This document shows, piece after piece, positions 29,601 to 38,440 of a stretch of 64,000 nt of DNA. Every line of letters begins with the position of its first letter. Position 1 is the first letter of the stretch. The position numbers and the translations under genes are program-made. Source of the DNA: Streptomyces phaeoluteigriseus (GTDB taxonomy: Bacteria > Actinomycetota > Actinomycetes > Streptomycetales > Streptomycetaceae); contig NZ_MPOH02000002.1 in the NCBI RefSeq assembly GCF_001896135.2, positions 58,818 to 122,817 of the forward strand, read 5' to 3'. The notes beneath the pieces are model-generated. The model saw only the letters and a program-made list of their open reading frames with translations. It did not search any database and was not told the origin of the DNA.

Positions 29601-32600
29601 CCATCCAACGCAGCGGATCCTGGAGGATCCAGGATGTCGGAGCGTGGATCTGGCGGCAGCCCAGGTACACGTCCCGCAGGTGGAACATCACCACGCCGGT
29701 GACGTGGTCCAGCGGAATCCAGTTCAGCGAGACGTCGTCGGCGTCCAGCCCGTTCATCTGCTCGGTGGCCGCGGAGCGGGTCAGCACGTTGCGGTGGGTC
29801 AGCCGCACCGCCTTGGGCAGCCCCGTGCTGCCGGACGTCATCAACATCAGGATGAGGTCGTCCGGCTGGGCGGGGTGCCAGTCGCGGTCCTCCGGGGCCT
29901 CGCGCAGGGCGTCGGCCGTGGTCAGCCGCACCCCGGGCCACTCCTGCCGGGCGGCCACGTCACGCAGCCCGGCCTCGCGGGCGGCGGAACACACGATCCA
30001 GGGCCGGCCCAGCATCCGCCAGATGCCCTCCAGCTTCGTGAGCGCCGCCGAGGGCGTGTCGTAGGAGGCGGGGACGGTCAGCGGGACGGCGACGAAGCCC
30101 CCGAGGATGCAGCCCCACAGCACGGCGAGGAAGTCCTCACTCACATCGCACTGGAGGATGACCTGGTCGCCGGGGCGCAGGCCCGCCCGCCGCAGACCCG
30201 CCAGCACCCGGGACGCCTCGGGGATCAGGGAGGCGTAACCACGCCGGTGTTCACTGCCGTCGGCGTGCACGTGGACGATGTCGCCCCGGTCCAGCTCCGC
30301 CGCGCGTCGCAGGGCGTGTGCCCAGCCGGAAACGGACGGTTCGTCGAGTTCGGGTCCCTCGCTGAGCGCCGGGACGGCGGACATCTGGGCCGCGCTCCCG
30401 ATGCTGTCGGCCGAGGCGGGCTCCGGCATCCGGTCGGGCAGGCCCGCGTGGCGCGCCCGAGCTCCTCGGGGGTGTTCTCCACCGACACCTCGGCGGCGGT
30501 GACGCCGGGGACACGGGCCAGCCGTTCCTGCCACGCTCGGGCCGCGGTGCGGTCGACGGCGGGCAGGGCTCGTAGCGCCTCGGTGTCGACGGTGCCGTCG
30601 GGGCCGAGGGGCAGCGCGTTGACCGCCGTGACGCGGACCGTGCCGTGGCCCGCGCGGTCCAGGACGTCCTCGACGCGTTCCGCGGCGTCCGCCCGTCCGG
30701 GCACCACGTACAGGCACGGTGGCTCGTCGTCGGCGCCGGCAAGGGCGCGGGCGTCGCGGACGCCGGGCACGGACAGCGCCGCGTCCTCCAGCTCCGCGGT
30801 GTCGGCCGCCACCGGGGCGGGGGTGCGCTCGGGGGACCGCGGGCAGCTGCCCGACGCGGACCGCGGGCTCGGCGCTCACCGTGCGCAGGACGTCGTGCAG
30901 GGCCTGGGCGAACGCCTCGGCCGTGCCGGCGTCGTACAGGTCCGTGGCGTACTCGACGTGCAGCGCGAGGCCGTCGGGGGCACCGTCGGGAGTGCGGCGC
31001 TCCAGCACGTCCACGAACAGGTCGAACTTGGCGGTGCCGGTGGCGGTCGGCCTCAGCTCGGCTCGTCGGCCGTCGAGTTCGAGTACGGCGGGTTCGTTGT
31101 TCTGGAGGGCCAGCATCACCTGGAACAGGGGGTGCCGCCCGGCCCTGCGGGGCGGGTTGAGTTCCTCCACCAGCCGGTCGAAGGGCAGGTCCTGGTGGTC
31201 CAGTGCGGCCAGGTCGGCCGTGCGCAGCCGGGCGACGAGGTCACGGAAGGCGGGGTCGCCGGACGTGTCGGCCCGCAGGACCAGGGTGTTGGTGATCAGG
31301 CCGACGAGGTGGTCGAGGGCGGGTTCGGTACGGCCCGCGACCGGGGTGCCGAGGACGATGTCCTCGCCGGCGCCGCAGCGCGTGAGCAGGGCGCTGACGG
31401 CGGCGTGCAGCACCATGAACAGGCTGGCGTTCTCGCGGTCGGCGAGGCTCAGCAGGTCACGGTGCACAGCGGCGTCCACGACGGTCTCCACGTGCGCGCC
31501 GCCACCGCGCGGCGCGGCGGGACGCGGCCGGTCGCCCGGCAGGGTGCACTCCTCGGGCAGACCGTCCAGCGCGCTGCGCCAGTGGGCGGTGAGCCGCTCC
31601 AGTCGGCCCGTGCCGTCCGGATCGGGCGCCAGCAGGGCACGCTGCCACAGCGCGTAGTCGGCGTACTGCACCGGCAGCGGGGTCCACTGGGGCGCCCGGC
31701 CCGCGCGGCGGGCCGCGTACGCGGTGCTCAGGTCGTCGGCGAAGGGCCGCAGCGACCAGCCGTCGGCGGCGCTGTGGTGCAGCACGAGCAGCAGGGCCCG
31801 GTCGGTGCCGGTACCCAGCAGCCAGGCGGCCAGGGGGCTCTGCGTGGTCAGGTCGAAGCGGTGCCGCAGTGCGGCGGTGACATGGGCGGCCGTCTCGGCG
31901 GCGGGGCAGTCGACCCGGCGCAGTTGCGGCCGCAGTTCGCCGGGGGACACGATCCGCTGGTAGGGCACGCCGTCGTGCTCGGCGACCACCGTCCGCAGGC
32001 TCTCGTGGCGGTCGGCCAGATCGCCGAGGGCCACCTCCAGGGCCTCGGCGTCGAGGTCGGCGTCCAGCGCGACGAGGAGCGGGATGTTGTAGGTGGCCGC
32101 TCCGTCGTCGAGCCGGTTGAGGAACCACATGCGTTCCTGGGCGAAGGACAGCGGTACGCGCTCCGGGCGTACCGCGTCACCGAGGGCGGGCCGTGGCAGG
32201 GCGGCCCCGGACCGCGCGGCCAGCCGGTGGGCGAGGGCGGCCGGTGTCGGCGTCTCGAACAGGGCCGTGATGGGGATCTCGGCGCCCGTCTCGTGCCGCA
32301 GGCGGGCCAGCAGGCGGGTGGCGAGCAGGGAGTCGCCGCCGAGGTCGAAGAAGTTGGCGTCGATGCCCACGGTGTCCTGGGGCAGCTTCAGCACGTCCTC
32401 GAACAGCGCGCAGAGGACGGCCTGTCGCGGTGTCTCGGGGCGCGTGCCGCAGGCCTCGGCGGCGAAGTCCGGGACGGGCAGCGCCTGCACGTCGAGCTTG
32501 CCGTTGGCGGTGAGCGGCAGGGCGTCCACGGGGACGCAGGCGGCCGGGACCATGTGCTCGGGCAGGTGGGCGGCGACGTGGGCGCGCAGTTCGGCGGGGT

Positions 32601-35367
32601 TCGCCGGACCGTCACCCGCCGCCACCGTGTAGGCGACGAGTTGCCGGGTGCCGCTGTCGGCGCGGCGGACCACGACGGCGGCCCGGACGACGCGCGGGTG
32701 GGCGGCGAGGACGGCCTCGATCTCACCCGGCTCGACGCGGAAGCCGCGGAGCTGGACCTGCGCGTCCGCCCGGCCGAGGTAGTCGAGGGTGCCGTCGGGG
32801 CGGCGCCGCGCCAGGTCGCCCGAGCGGTACATGCGGGTTCCGGGCGGGCCGTAGGGGTCGTCGAGGAAGCGTTCGGCCGTCAGCTCGGGCCGGTTCAGGT
32901 AGCCGGTGGCCACGCCGGCGCCGGAGACGTACATCTCGCCGGTCGCGCCGGGCGGCACCGGGCGCCCCGCGGGATCCAGCAGGTGGACGCGCAGATCGGC
33001 GAGCGGGGTGCCGATCACGCTGCCGCGGCGCGGGTCGTCCAGGTCGGCGCGGGTGACACGGTGGTGGGTGACGTGCACGGTGGTCTCGGTGATGCCGTAC
33101 ATGTTCACCAGCACCGGGTGGTCCAGTCCGTGCCGGTCGGCCCAGAGGCGCAGTCGGGCCGGACGCAGGGCCTCGCCGCCGAAGACGACGTAACGCAACG
33201 CCCCCGTGCCGCCGTCCCGTTCGAGGTCGGCGTCGATCAGCTGCTCGAACGCGGACGGCGTCTGGTTGAGGACGGTCACGCCCTCGCGGTGCAGCAGCTC
33301 CAGGAACTCGCCGGGCGAGCGGCTCACGGCGTACGGGACGACGACGACCCGGCCGCCGTGCAGCAGGGCACCCCAGATCTCCCAGACCGAGAAGTCGAAG
33401 GCGTAGGAGTGGAACGAGGTCCACACGTCGTCCGCGTCGAAGTCGAAGTGCTCGGCCGCGGCTGCGAACAGCCGGACGACGTTGGCGTGCGGAACGGGCA
33501 CGCCCTTGGGGCGGCCGGTGGAGCCGGAGGTGTGGATGATGTACGCGGTGTCGGACGGGCTCGTCGGCCCGTGCCGGTCGGAGTCGGTGAGGTCCGCGGC
33601 GGATCGGCGGCCGAGGTCCGCCGCGACCTCCGGGTCGTCCAGGACAACGGTGGGCACCGCGTCCCCTGCCAGGTGGGTGTGAGCGTGCTCGGTGACCAGG
33701 GCGACAGGGGCCGCGTCCTCGACGACCAGCCGCAGCCGCTCGGCCGGATGACCGGGGTCCAGGGGAAGGTAGGCCGCTCCCGTCTTGAGGACGGCCAGCA
33801 GCGCCGGCAGCAGCCGGGGGCCACGCTCCAGGGCCAGCGCCACCACGCGCCCCGGGCCCGCGCCGCGTTCGGCCAGCAGCCGGGCCAGTCGGTTGGCCTC
33901 GGTGTTCAGCTCGGCGTACGTGAGGTGTCCGTCCCCGCAGGTGACGGCGGTCCGCTCGGGCACGGACGCCGCCTGCTCCTCGAACAGTTCCGTGAGGGTC
34001 CGCTCGACGGGATACGTGCGTGCAGGGGTGTCGCGGGGGTGTTCGCCCGGCAGCAGGATGTCCAGGTCCCGCAGCGGGGTGGCCGGCTCGGCCTCGGCCA
34101 GTGCGCGCAGCACCGTGAGGAACCGGTCGCGGTGCAGGGCGAGTTCGTCCTCCTCGTACAGGGCTGGATTGGCGTCGAGGGCCAGCCACATGCCGCCGGC
34201 CCGCGCTCCGGGCCGTACGGAGATCTGCAGGTCGTCGACGGCGCCGCCGGACAGGTGGTGCCAGGTGGTGGGGTGGCCGCCGAAGACCGGGGACTCGTCG
34301 AACGGGACGATGTTCAGAACCGGCCCGTACAGCCGGCGTCCGGTGCCCAGCAGGCCCAGGTCGCGGCGCAGGAACTCGCCGCGGTACTGCTGGTGCCGGC
34401 GCAAAGCCTTCAGTTCGTCCGCGACGGCGCGCACCAGCTCCGCGACGGGCGTGTCCGGGGCGGCGGCCACGCGCAGCGGAAGGATGTCGGAGGCGGTGCC
34501 GGGGGTGCGCAGGGCGGCGCTGCCGAGCCGGCTCATCGTCGCCATACCGAGCACCAGGTCCTCCGCACCGGTCATCCGGTGCAGGTACGCGGCGGTGGCG
34601 GTGGTCAGCAGGTCGGTGCGTGAGACGCCGAGACGTGCCGCGGCCGCGTCGAGGGCGTCGGCCTCGGCGGGCTCCAGCTCGGCGGTGCGGCGCAGGAAGG
34701 GGGCGGCGGGGGCGGCCGTCCGGGAGGTGAGCCGGGCGGGTTCGGGGAGCCCTGCCAGGCGCTGCGCCCAGTGGGCGCGGTCGCGGACGTACCGCCCGGA
34801 GCCGCGGTAGGCCTCCTCCTCCGCCTGGAGCCGGCTCACCGGCGCGAAACCGGCGGGGTCCGGGTCGCGCCCCTCGGCCAGCGCGTTGTACGTCTCCGCC
34901 AGGCGCCGCCCCAGGAGCTTGTAGCTGTAGCCGTCCAGCAGGATGTGATGGGCCCTCAGCAGCCAGATGAGGCGGTCGGGAGCCAGGGTCAGCAGGGTGT
35001 GCGAGAACAGCGGGCCCTTCTCCGTGTCCACGGGGGCCGCGAGGTCCGTGCGGATGAAGGCCCACGCGGCGGCCTCGGGATCCGCGGCGCCGCTGACGTC
35101 GACCCGGTGCAGGCTCCAGTCGTCCGGGTCCGGAGCGGGATGACACCGGGGGCCGTCGTCGGTGTCGACGAAACGCAGGGCGAAGGTGTCGGCCTCACCG
35201 ACGGTGCGCCGCAGCGCGGCCTCGAACAGGCCGGTGTCGACAGGCCCGTGGATCTCCACCGCTTCCGCGGTGTTGTACGCGGCGCTGTCCGGTGCCAGCC
35301 GCCCGGCGTACCACAGGCCCTCCTGGGCCCCGGACAGCGGTCGACGTTCGTCCTCCTGCAGTGACAT
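26638..35367 (-). CDS. antC: NRPS (AntC): C-A(Thr)-T-C-A-KR-T
   Basis: The 2909-aa synthetase starts at ATG 35367 behind GAGGG; the upstream TTG is less likely. C1 has HHILLDG (140-146). A1 has HTSGSTGRPKG (about 609), and its specificity residues read by eye are D-F-W-N-V-G-M-V-H, the classical Thr code. T1 has DLGGDSLL (about 1009); C2 has HHSAADG (about 1195). A2 (about 1840) has TSGSTGLPK and an acyl-AMP-ligase-like body (LNWIPLDHVTGVVMFHL), followed by a KR with TGGLGGVGSE (about 2470) and T2 with DLGGNSLL (about 2795). It condenses 3-formamidosalicylate, Thr and a reduced keto acid. Two compensating shifts (extra C at 30831-30835, loss near 30452) put about 390 bp out of frame, probably by error. 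Confidence 0.93.
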   Translation of the reverse strand: MSLQEDERRPLSGAQEGLWYAGRLAPDSAAYNTAEAVEIHGPVDTGLFEAALRRTVGEADTFALRFVDTDDGPRCHPAPDPDDWSLHRVDVSGAADPEAAAWAFIRTDLAAPVDTEKGPLFSHTLLTLAPDRLIWLLRAHHILLDGYSYKLLGRRLAETYNALAEGRDPDPAGFAPVSRLQAEEEAYRGSGRYVRDRAHWAQRLAGLPEPARLTSRTAAPAAPFLRRTAELEPAEADALDAAAARLGVSRTDLLTTATAAYLHRMTGAEDLVLGMATMSRLGSAALRTPGTASDILPLRVAAAPDTPVAELVRAVADELKALRRHQQYRGEFLRRDLGLLGTGRRLYGPVLNIVPFDESPVFGGHPTTWHHLSGGAVDDLQISVRPGARAGGMWLALDANPALYEEDELALHRDRFLTVLRALAEAEPATPLRDLDILLPGEHPRDTPARTYPVERTLTELFEEQAASVPERTAVTCGDGHLTYAELNTEANRLARLLAERGAGPGRVVALALERGPRLLPALLAVLKTGAAYLPLDPGHPAERLRLVVEDAAPVALVTEHAHTHLAGDAVPTVVLDDPEVAADLGRRSAADLTDSDRHGPTSPSDTAYIIHTSGSTGRPKGVPVPHANVVRLFAAAAEHFDFDADDVWTSFHSYAFDFSVWEIWGALLHGGRVVVVPYAVSRSPGEFLELLHREGVTVLNQTPSAFEQLIDADLERDGGTGALRYVVFGGEALRPARLRLWADRHGLDHPVLVNMYGITETTVHVTHHRVTRADLDDPRRGSVIGTPLADLRVHLLDPAGRPVPPGATGEMYVSGAGVATGYLNRPELTAERFLDDPYGPPGTRMYRSGDLARRRPDGTLDYLGRADAQVQLRGFRVEPGEIEAVLAAHPRVVRAAVVVRRADSGTRQLVAYTVAAGDGPANPAELRAHVAAHLPEHMVPAACVPVDALPLTANGKLDVQALPVPDFAAEACGTRPETPRQAVLCALFEDVLKLPQDTVGIDANFFDLGGDSLLATRLLARLRHETGAEIPITALFETPTPAALAHRLAARSGAALPRPALGDAVRPERVPLSFAQERMWFLNRLDDGAATYNIPLLVALDADLDAEALEVALGDLADRHESLRTVVAEHDGVPYQRIVSPGELRPQLRRVDCPAAETAAHVTAALRHRFDLTTQSPLAAWLLGTGTDRALLLVLHHSAADGWSLRPFADDLSTAYAARRAGRAPQWTPLPVQYADYALWQRALLAPDPDGTGRLERLTAHWRSALDGLPEECTLPGDRPRPAAPRGGGAHVETVVDAAVHRDLLSLADRENASLFMVLHAAVSALLTRCGAGEDIVLGTPVAGRTEPALDHLVGLITNTLVLRADTSGDPAFRDLVARLRTADLAALDHQDLPFDRLVEELNPPRRAGRHPLFQVMLALQNNEPAVLELDGRRAELRPTATGTAKFDLFVDVLERRTPDGAPDGLALHVEYATDLYDAGTAEAFAQALHDVLRTVSAEPAVRVGQLPAVPRAHPRPGGGRHRGAGGRGAVRARRPRRPRPCRRRRRATVPVRGARTGGRRGTRRGRPGPRGPRHGPRHGGQRAAPRPRRHRRHRGATSPARRRPHRGPSVAGTAGPCPRRHRRRGVGGEHPRGARARHAGLPDRMPEPASADSIGSAAQMSAVPALSEGPELDEPSVSGWAHALRRAAELDRGDIVHVHADGSEHRRGYASLIPEASRVLAGLRRAGLRPGDQVILQCDVSEDFLAVLWGCILGGFVAVPLTVPASYDTPSAALTKLEGIWRMLGRPWIVCSAAREAGLRDVAARQEWPGVRLTTADALREAPEDRDWHPAQPDDLILMLMTSGSTGLPKAVRLTHRNVLTRSAATEQMNGLDADDVSLNWIPLDHVTGVVMFHLRDVYLGCRQIHAPTSWILQDPLRWMDLADRHRVTVTWAPNFAFGLLAEESHRFTDRAWDLSPMRLVMNAGEVVVASAARRFLHTLEPFGLPQDVMHPGWGMSETCSVVTDAVLPGQPDGKEGTFVSCGRPYPGFAMRIVDEHGTVLDEGQAGRFQVRGTSVTGGYHDNPGANAEAFTEDGWFDTGDLAFLRDGELYITGRAKDVIIVNGVNHYSHEIEACVEELPHVERSFTAAVAVRSDPLSPTDELALFFHLTPQAVARNTADSLRDIAGKVTREIGVSPAFLVPVEPDAIPKTEIGKIQRTRLRKNFEAGAFDDEVRRAQLLLGTAATVPDWFLRPVWQPAERPGPRTTHAGRHTLVLTGGDPRVQRLADRLADALRSGGGLCTVVDDGTAYARLGAAHYRVRPAEEADHTELLRQVERDQRPVDAVLHLDGLRDTGSPEEAPYDTTGTERLLVFARALAARPGRQHSVDLVYVTAGAQAVRPGDRPCPARAMAGALLKSLGEEFGWLRGAHLDLAPDDGEDPLPVLLAEATVAADGAEVAYRDGRRHVRRLAALPDTPSRAETPAHDGFTLITGGLGGVGSEVAAHLLRTPGTRLLIVGRTPQAEVDLQGTESARGEALRRLRELGEVRYACADVTDERQVRAAVDAATAAWGVPLASVLHLAGTLVERPVGDLDATTWRRALEAKARGAWTLHRLTADHPVGSFVTFSSVNGYFGGAMNAAYAAANAYLDALALHRRSLGLPAQSLAWSMWREHGMSRGYRLTALTEARGYRLLDAPAALRSYDLARALDEPHLLIGADRSAPWVRSHVVAPVRQVRRLTGHVGLEDGTDLGALYRAAADSAGAAGLGDDWTLRSAGATEDRDQADAGEDLRRLESRLAEVWCVVLGRDRVGRDENFFDLGGNSLLLVTAQGAVNSAFDADLSVVDLFAHPTVRDLARHLSTRTGTRWAGKPSPQRESAEQRTADPAAPRSAEAAPTGLDRAKEQAQRQRAARARRTARHGKDRGLA

Positions 35368-35619
35368 AGCACAACCCTCACGTGACAAGCCGTAATGTCC
35401 CGGACGGTGAAGGCCCGGCCGGATCGGACGGGTGCGGCCACCGCTCCGTGCCGCCCTCGCGTGTGTACTCGCCGGGCCGGCCCACAGGGCGGGAAAAGGG
35501 GAGGTCGCACACCACGGGCGGGGGATGGCTATCGCCCAGCCCTGGATTCACAGGACCTCACGGTGAGATACCGGTCCCGATCCGGTCAAGCCGAGACGGG
35601 CCCCGGAGCGTCAATTCAG

Positions 35620-35683
35620 GTGTTTCCCTAATGACTGCGGTGCGAGGGAGTTCGCGGCCCGGGACAACTTCTAGGGAAAACAC
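35620..35683. promoter_or_regulatory. inverted pair of AGGGAAA-type operator candidates, antC/antB
   Basis: Within the 442-bp divergent gap, GTGTTTCCCTA (35620-35630) and TAGGGAAAACAC (35672-35683) form an inverted pair about 40 bp apart. The plus-strand site CTAGGGAAAACACGCG agrees with 13 of 16 positions of the PimM-type PAS-LuxR operator CTVGGGAWWTCCCBAG as I recall it; the minus-strand site agrees with 11. One site faces each gene. The match is by eye; nothing else is recognised in the gap. Confidence 0.45.
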
Positions 35684-35809
35684 GCGACTTCGCCGTGGAC
35701 CGGCTTCTCGGATGGATTCGACCGCGCTTCCCGGTGCACTCTCGGAGGGACCTCGATTCCCGCGGACAGCAGGCGGCGACAGGCCGCTCCCGGGTCGAGG
35801 GCACACGAA

Positions 35810-37168
35810 ATGGACGACGGAAAGAAGGCTGACGGCATGCACCGTGCGCTGTGTCCGGTTGAGTCGCTCTACGTGGGTCAGAGAAGCAGGGCCGTCCTGT
35901 CCTGTTCCCTGCGCGGACGCGTCGACGTCGAGGCGCTGTCGGCCGCGTTCGACGCCATGACGCGGGAGAACCCGACGCTTCGCTCCCGCATCGTCGAGGA
36001 GGGCTCGGGTTACGCGCTGCGCCTGCTCGACGAGGACGAGCGGCCCCGGCTGGTCACCCGCACCGGCGACGAGGACGAGGCCTACGCGGCGGAGCTGAAC
36101 AACCCTCTGCCCGTCGGAGGGCCGCTGAGCCGCGCCGTCCTGGTCAGCGCGCCGGACGGCCGGAGCCACCTGTTCGTCCTGGTGGTCGACCACACCGTCA
36201 CGGACGGCCACAGCAGCATCGCGCTGCACAATGCGCTGTGGGACCGCTACCGGGCGCTGGTCGACGCGGAGCCCGGTGCCGAAGCGTCCGAGTCCGGCAT
36301 GCCGCGATGGCCGCGACCCGTCTCCCGGTTGCTGCCCGCGGCCGACGACGCCGACACGGCCAAGTACCTCGACGGCCGTGTGGAGGAGACGAGGCGGCAC
36401 TCGGTCGAGCTGGTGCCGTACGACGTGCGGCGTGCGTCCGCCACCGGTCAGGCGGCCGACGAGGGCGCACCCGTGGACGGGCACATCGAGGTCTGCCGGC
36501 TGACCCTGGACACGGGCCTCACCACGCGTCTGCGCCGCACGGCACGCTCCCGCGGCGTCTCCGTGCACGCGCTGATCGCAGCGACACTGCTGGCCACCGC
36601 CAGGCGGCGCCTGGACGGCGACGGCCCCCGCACGCTCGGCTGCCTCTCCCCTGTCGACCTGCGCTCCCGGCTGTCGCCGCCGCTGCCCGCGTCGGACATG
36701 GTGCCCGCGGTCACCACCCACCTGCAGACCCTGGACGTGTCCGAGACCTCGGACCCCCTGGACCTGGCGCGAACCGTCCACGCCCGCCTGAGCGACTTCA
36801 TCGCGCGCGGTGACCACTTCCACGAGATGCGCATCACGCCGGAGATCCCCCACAATCCCAGGCTGCAACTGGCCACGGTGATCGTCACCAACATGGGCGT
36901 CGTCCCGGGTCCACGGCTGCCGAGCGGACTGGAAGCCGTCGACGTCCGCCTGGCGCCGGCCCGCGAGCACTACTTCCCGCAGGCAGGACGCAGTCCCGTC
37001 ATGGCGTGCGTGGTCTCCTTCGAAGGTCGGCTCGCCATCGAGTTCCCGCACTACACCGCCTGCTTCAGCCAGTCCTTCATGCAGGCCTTCCGCGACGACG
37101 TGCACAGCGGGCTCCTCGACCTGGTGAGCGCGGCGGAGACCGAACCCGCCCGCGCGGCCGCGGGCTGA
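35810..37168 (+). CDS. antB: condensation-fold acyltransferase (AntB)
   Basis: The 452-aa protein has the acyltransferase/condensation motif DHTVTDGHS (His128, Asp132), RALCPVESLYVGQRS at the start and ATVIVTNMGVVPGP later, like PapA/WES-type enzymes. AntB attaches the C8 acyloxy group of antimycins after dilactone release, using varied acyl-CoAs. ATG 35810 (GAGGG upstream) and ATG 35837 (AAGG upstream) are both possible starts; the homology begins at the second. It is divergent from antC and 60 bp upstream of antA. Confidence 0.92.
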   Translation: MDDGKKADGMHRALCPVESLYVGQRSRAVLSCSLRGRVDVEALSAAFDAMTRENPTLRSRIVEEGSGYALRLLDEDERPRLVTRTGDEDEAYAAELNNPLPVGGPLSRAVLVSAPDGRSHLFVLVVDHTVTDGHSSIALHNALWDRYRALVDAEPGAEASESGMPRWPRPVSRLLPAADDADTAKYLDGRVEETRRHSVELVPYDVRRASATGQAADEGAPVDGHIEVCRLTLDTGLTTRLRRTARSRGVSVHALIAATLLATARRRLDGDGPRTLGCLSPVDLRSRLSPPLPASDMVPAVTTHLQTLDVSETSDPLDLARTVHARLSDFIARGDHFHEMRITPEIPHNPRLQLATVIVTNMGVVPGPRLPSGLEAVDVRLAPAREHYFPQAGRSPVMACVVSFEGRLAIEFPHYTACFSQSFMQAFRDDVHSGLLDLVSAAETEPARAAAG

Positions 37169-37228
37169 GCACCACCCCTTCCGCTCAATCACACGCCGAC
37201 CCGGCGCCGTAAGGAGCCCCACCCCGAC

Positions 37229-37747
37229 ATGACCACCGTCAGCGACCTCCCCTCCCCCCTGACACTGCTCCCCCGAGCCCAGTCGGGCGACGAGCACGCC
37301 ATGAACCATCTGCTGACCGCCATCACGCCGTACGTCGCGCGCATCTGCCGTTCCGTCACCCACGACGACGGTGCCGACGCCACACAGGAAGCCCTGCTCG
37401 CCATCTACCGCGGCCTGAGCACCTTGCGCGAACCGGCGGCGTTCTACGGCTGGGTGCGCTCGGTGACGATCCGCGAGGCGATTCGCACCGCCAAGCGTTA
37501 CGGCGAGGAACAGACCTGCTCGCAACTGGAGTCGCGGCAGGAGACGAACCCCCTGGACGTGGTGCACATCAGCGATGTGCTGGAGCGTCTGTCCAGGGCG
37601 CACCGGCAGGTCCTCACCCTGCGCTCCTACGGGCTCAACGAGGAGGAGATGGCCGAGGTCCTCTCGCTGCCCGTGGGCACCGTTCGCTCCCGCCTCTTCC
37701 GCGCCCGCCGCCGATTCCAGGAGGAGTGGCAGCCCTCGGCGGCATGA
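37229..37747 (+). CDS. antA: ECF sigma factor (AntA), C-terminal Ala-Ala
   Basis: The 172-aa protein has sigma region 2 (QEALLAIYRGLSTLREPAAFYGWVRSVTIREA) and region 4 (LERLSRAHRQVLTLRSYGLNEEEMAEVLSLPVGTVRSRLFRARRRF). No anti-sigma factor lies beside it. The protein ends QPSAA. A C-terminal Ala-Ala is the ClpXP degron described for the orphan AntA sigma factors, so its level is probably set by proteolysis. AntA drives the antG-F and antH-P operons that make the 3-formamidosalicylate starter. It shares a transcript with antB. A ribosome site AAGGAG lies rather far (about 13 nt) from the ATG. Confidence 0.95.
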   Translation: MTTVSDLPSPLTLLPRAQSGDEHAMNHLLTAITPYVARICRSVTHDDGADATQEALLAIYRGLSTLREPAAFYGWVRSVTIREAIRTAKRYGEEQTCSQLESRQETNPLDVVHISDVLERLSRAHRQVLTLRSYGLNEEEMAEVLSLPVGTVRSRLFRARRRFQEEWQPSAA

Positions 37748-37877
37748 GGCGGGCGCCGTCGGTCGCCGGGGCGGAGTCCGGCATCCGGCACGGCGGCGCT
37801 GTGCCCGTACGACGGCGGCCGTGGCGGTGGTCACCGCCACGGCCGCCTCGCCGGAAGCCGACGACCGGCGTTCCTCG

Positions 37878-38440
37878 CTACTTCACGCGCTCCGGAAGGA
37901 CGCGCGGCGGCCACTGGCCGACGGCGAACATCCCGAGCGCGTGCGCACGCGCCACCAGGGCGGGGCGGTTGGGAGCGTCGAACCTCCGCAGCATCTGTCC
38001 GACGCGGTACTCGATTCCCTGACGACTCAGATAGAGACGGGAGGCCAGCTGCACCGTGGACTCGCCGCCGGCCACACCTTCCAGGACCTGTGCGTCGAGA
38101 ACGCTCAGCACGGGTCGTCGGAGACCGGCTCATTGTCATTTCCCGGCCGCTGCGCATCTCCTGTGCGGTGCAAAAGGACGACGACACCGGCGATTTCACC
38201 GGAAGGCCTTCTGACGGCCCTCCCGGTCACCTTCGCAGTAAAGGTGCGGCCGCTGCCGTCCCGACCAGTGACCGTTTCCGTGAATCGCCCGCATCGGCCC
38301 GAGGACAGTGCGGCGAACTGTTCCCGCAACCGTGCGGGAACGGACGACTGGAGAAGGTCGAGCAGACCCAACCCGCATATCTCGTCGGCGCTCAGACCGA
38401 ATAGGCGGGCGAATTCCGGGTCCGCAGCGTGGACGACCAT
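37878..38440 (-). CDS. PAS-LuxR regulator of the PimM/FscRI type, frameshifted
   Basis: The N-terminal PAS part reads MVVHAADPEFARLFGLSADE and then FTETVTGRDGSGRTFTAKVTG. The C-terminal LuxR helix-turn-helix reads VLEGVAGGESTVQLASRLYL, then SRQGIEYRVGQMLRRFDAPN and GQWPPRVLPERVK. This layout, the repaired length (about 187 aa) and the WPPRVLPE ending match PimM-family activators of polyene clusters; FscRI of that family is known to switch on antBA and antCDE elsewhere. The two parts are in different frames joined near 38107-38110 (one base apparently lost before GTGCTGAGC). The start is uncertain, since ATG 38440 has AGGGG too close. It is convergent with antA, 130 bp apart. Confidence 0.85.

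Noticed and set aside
28438..34623. 2061-codon open frame on the plus strand opposite antC
   Set aside because: It is the antisense shadow of the NRPS; the minus strand carries all C-A-T motifs and proper codon bias. Gly/Val/Arg-rich composition is typical of such shadows.
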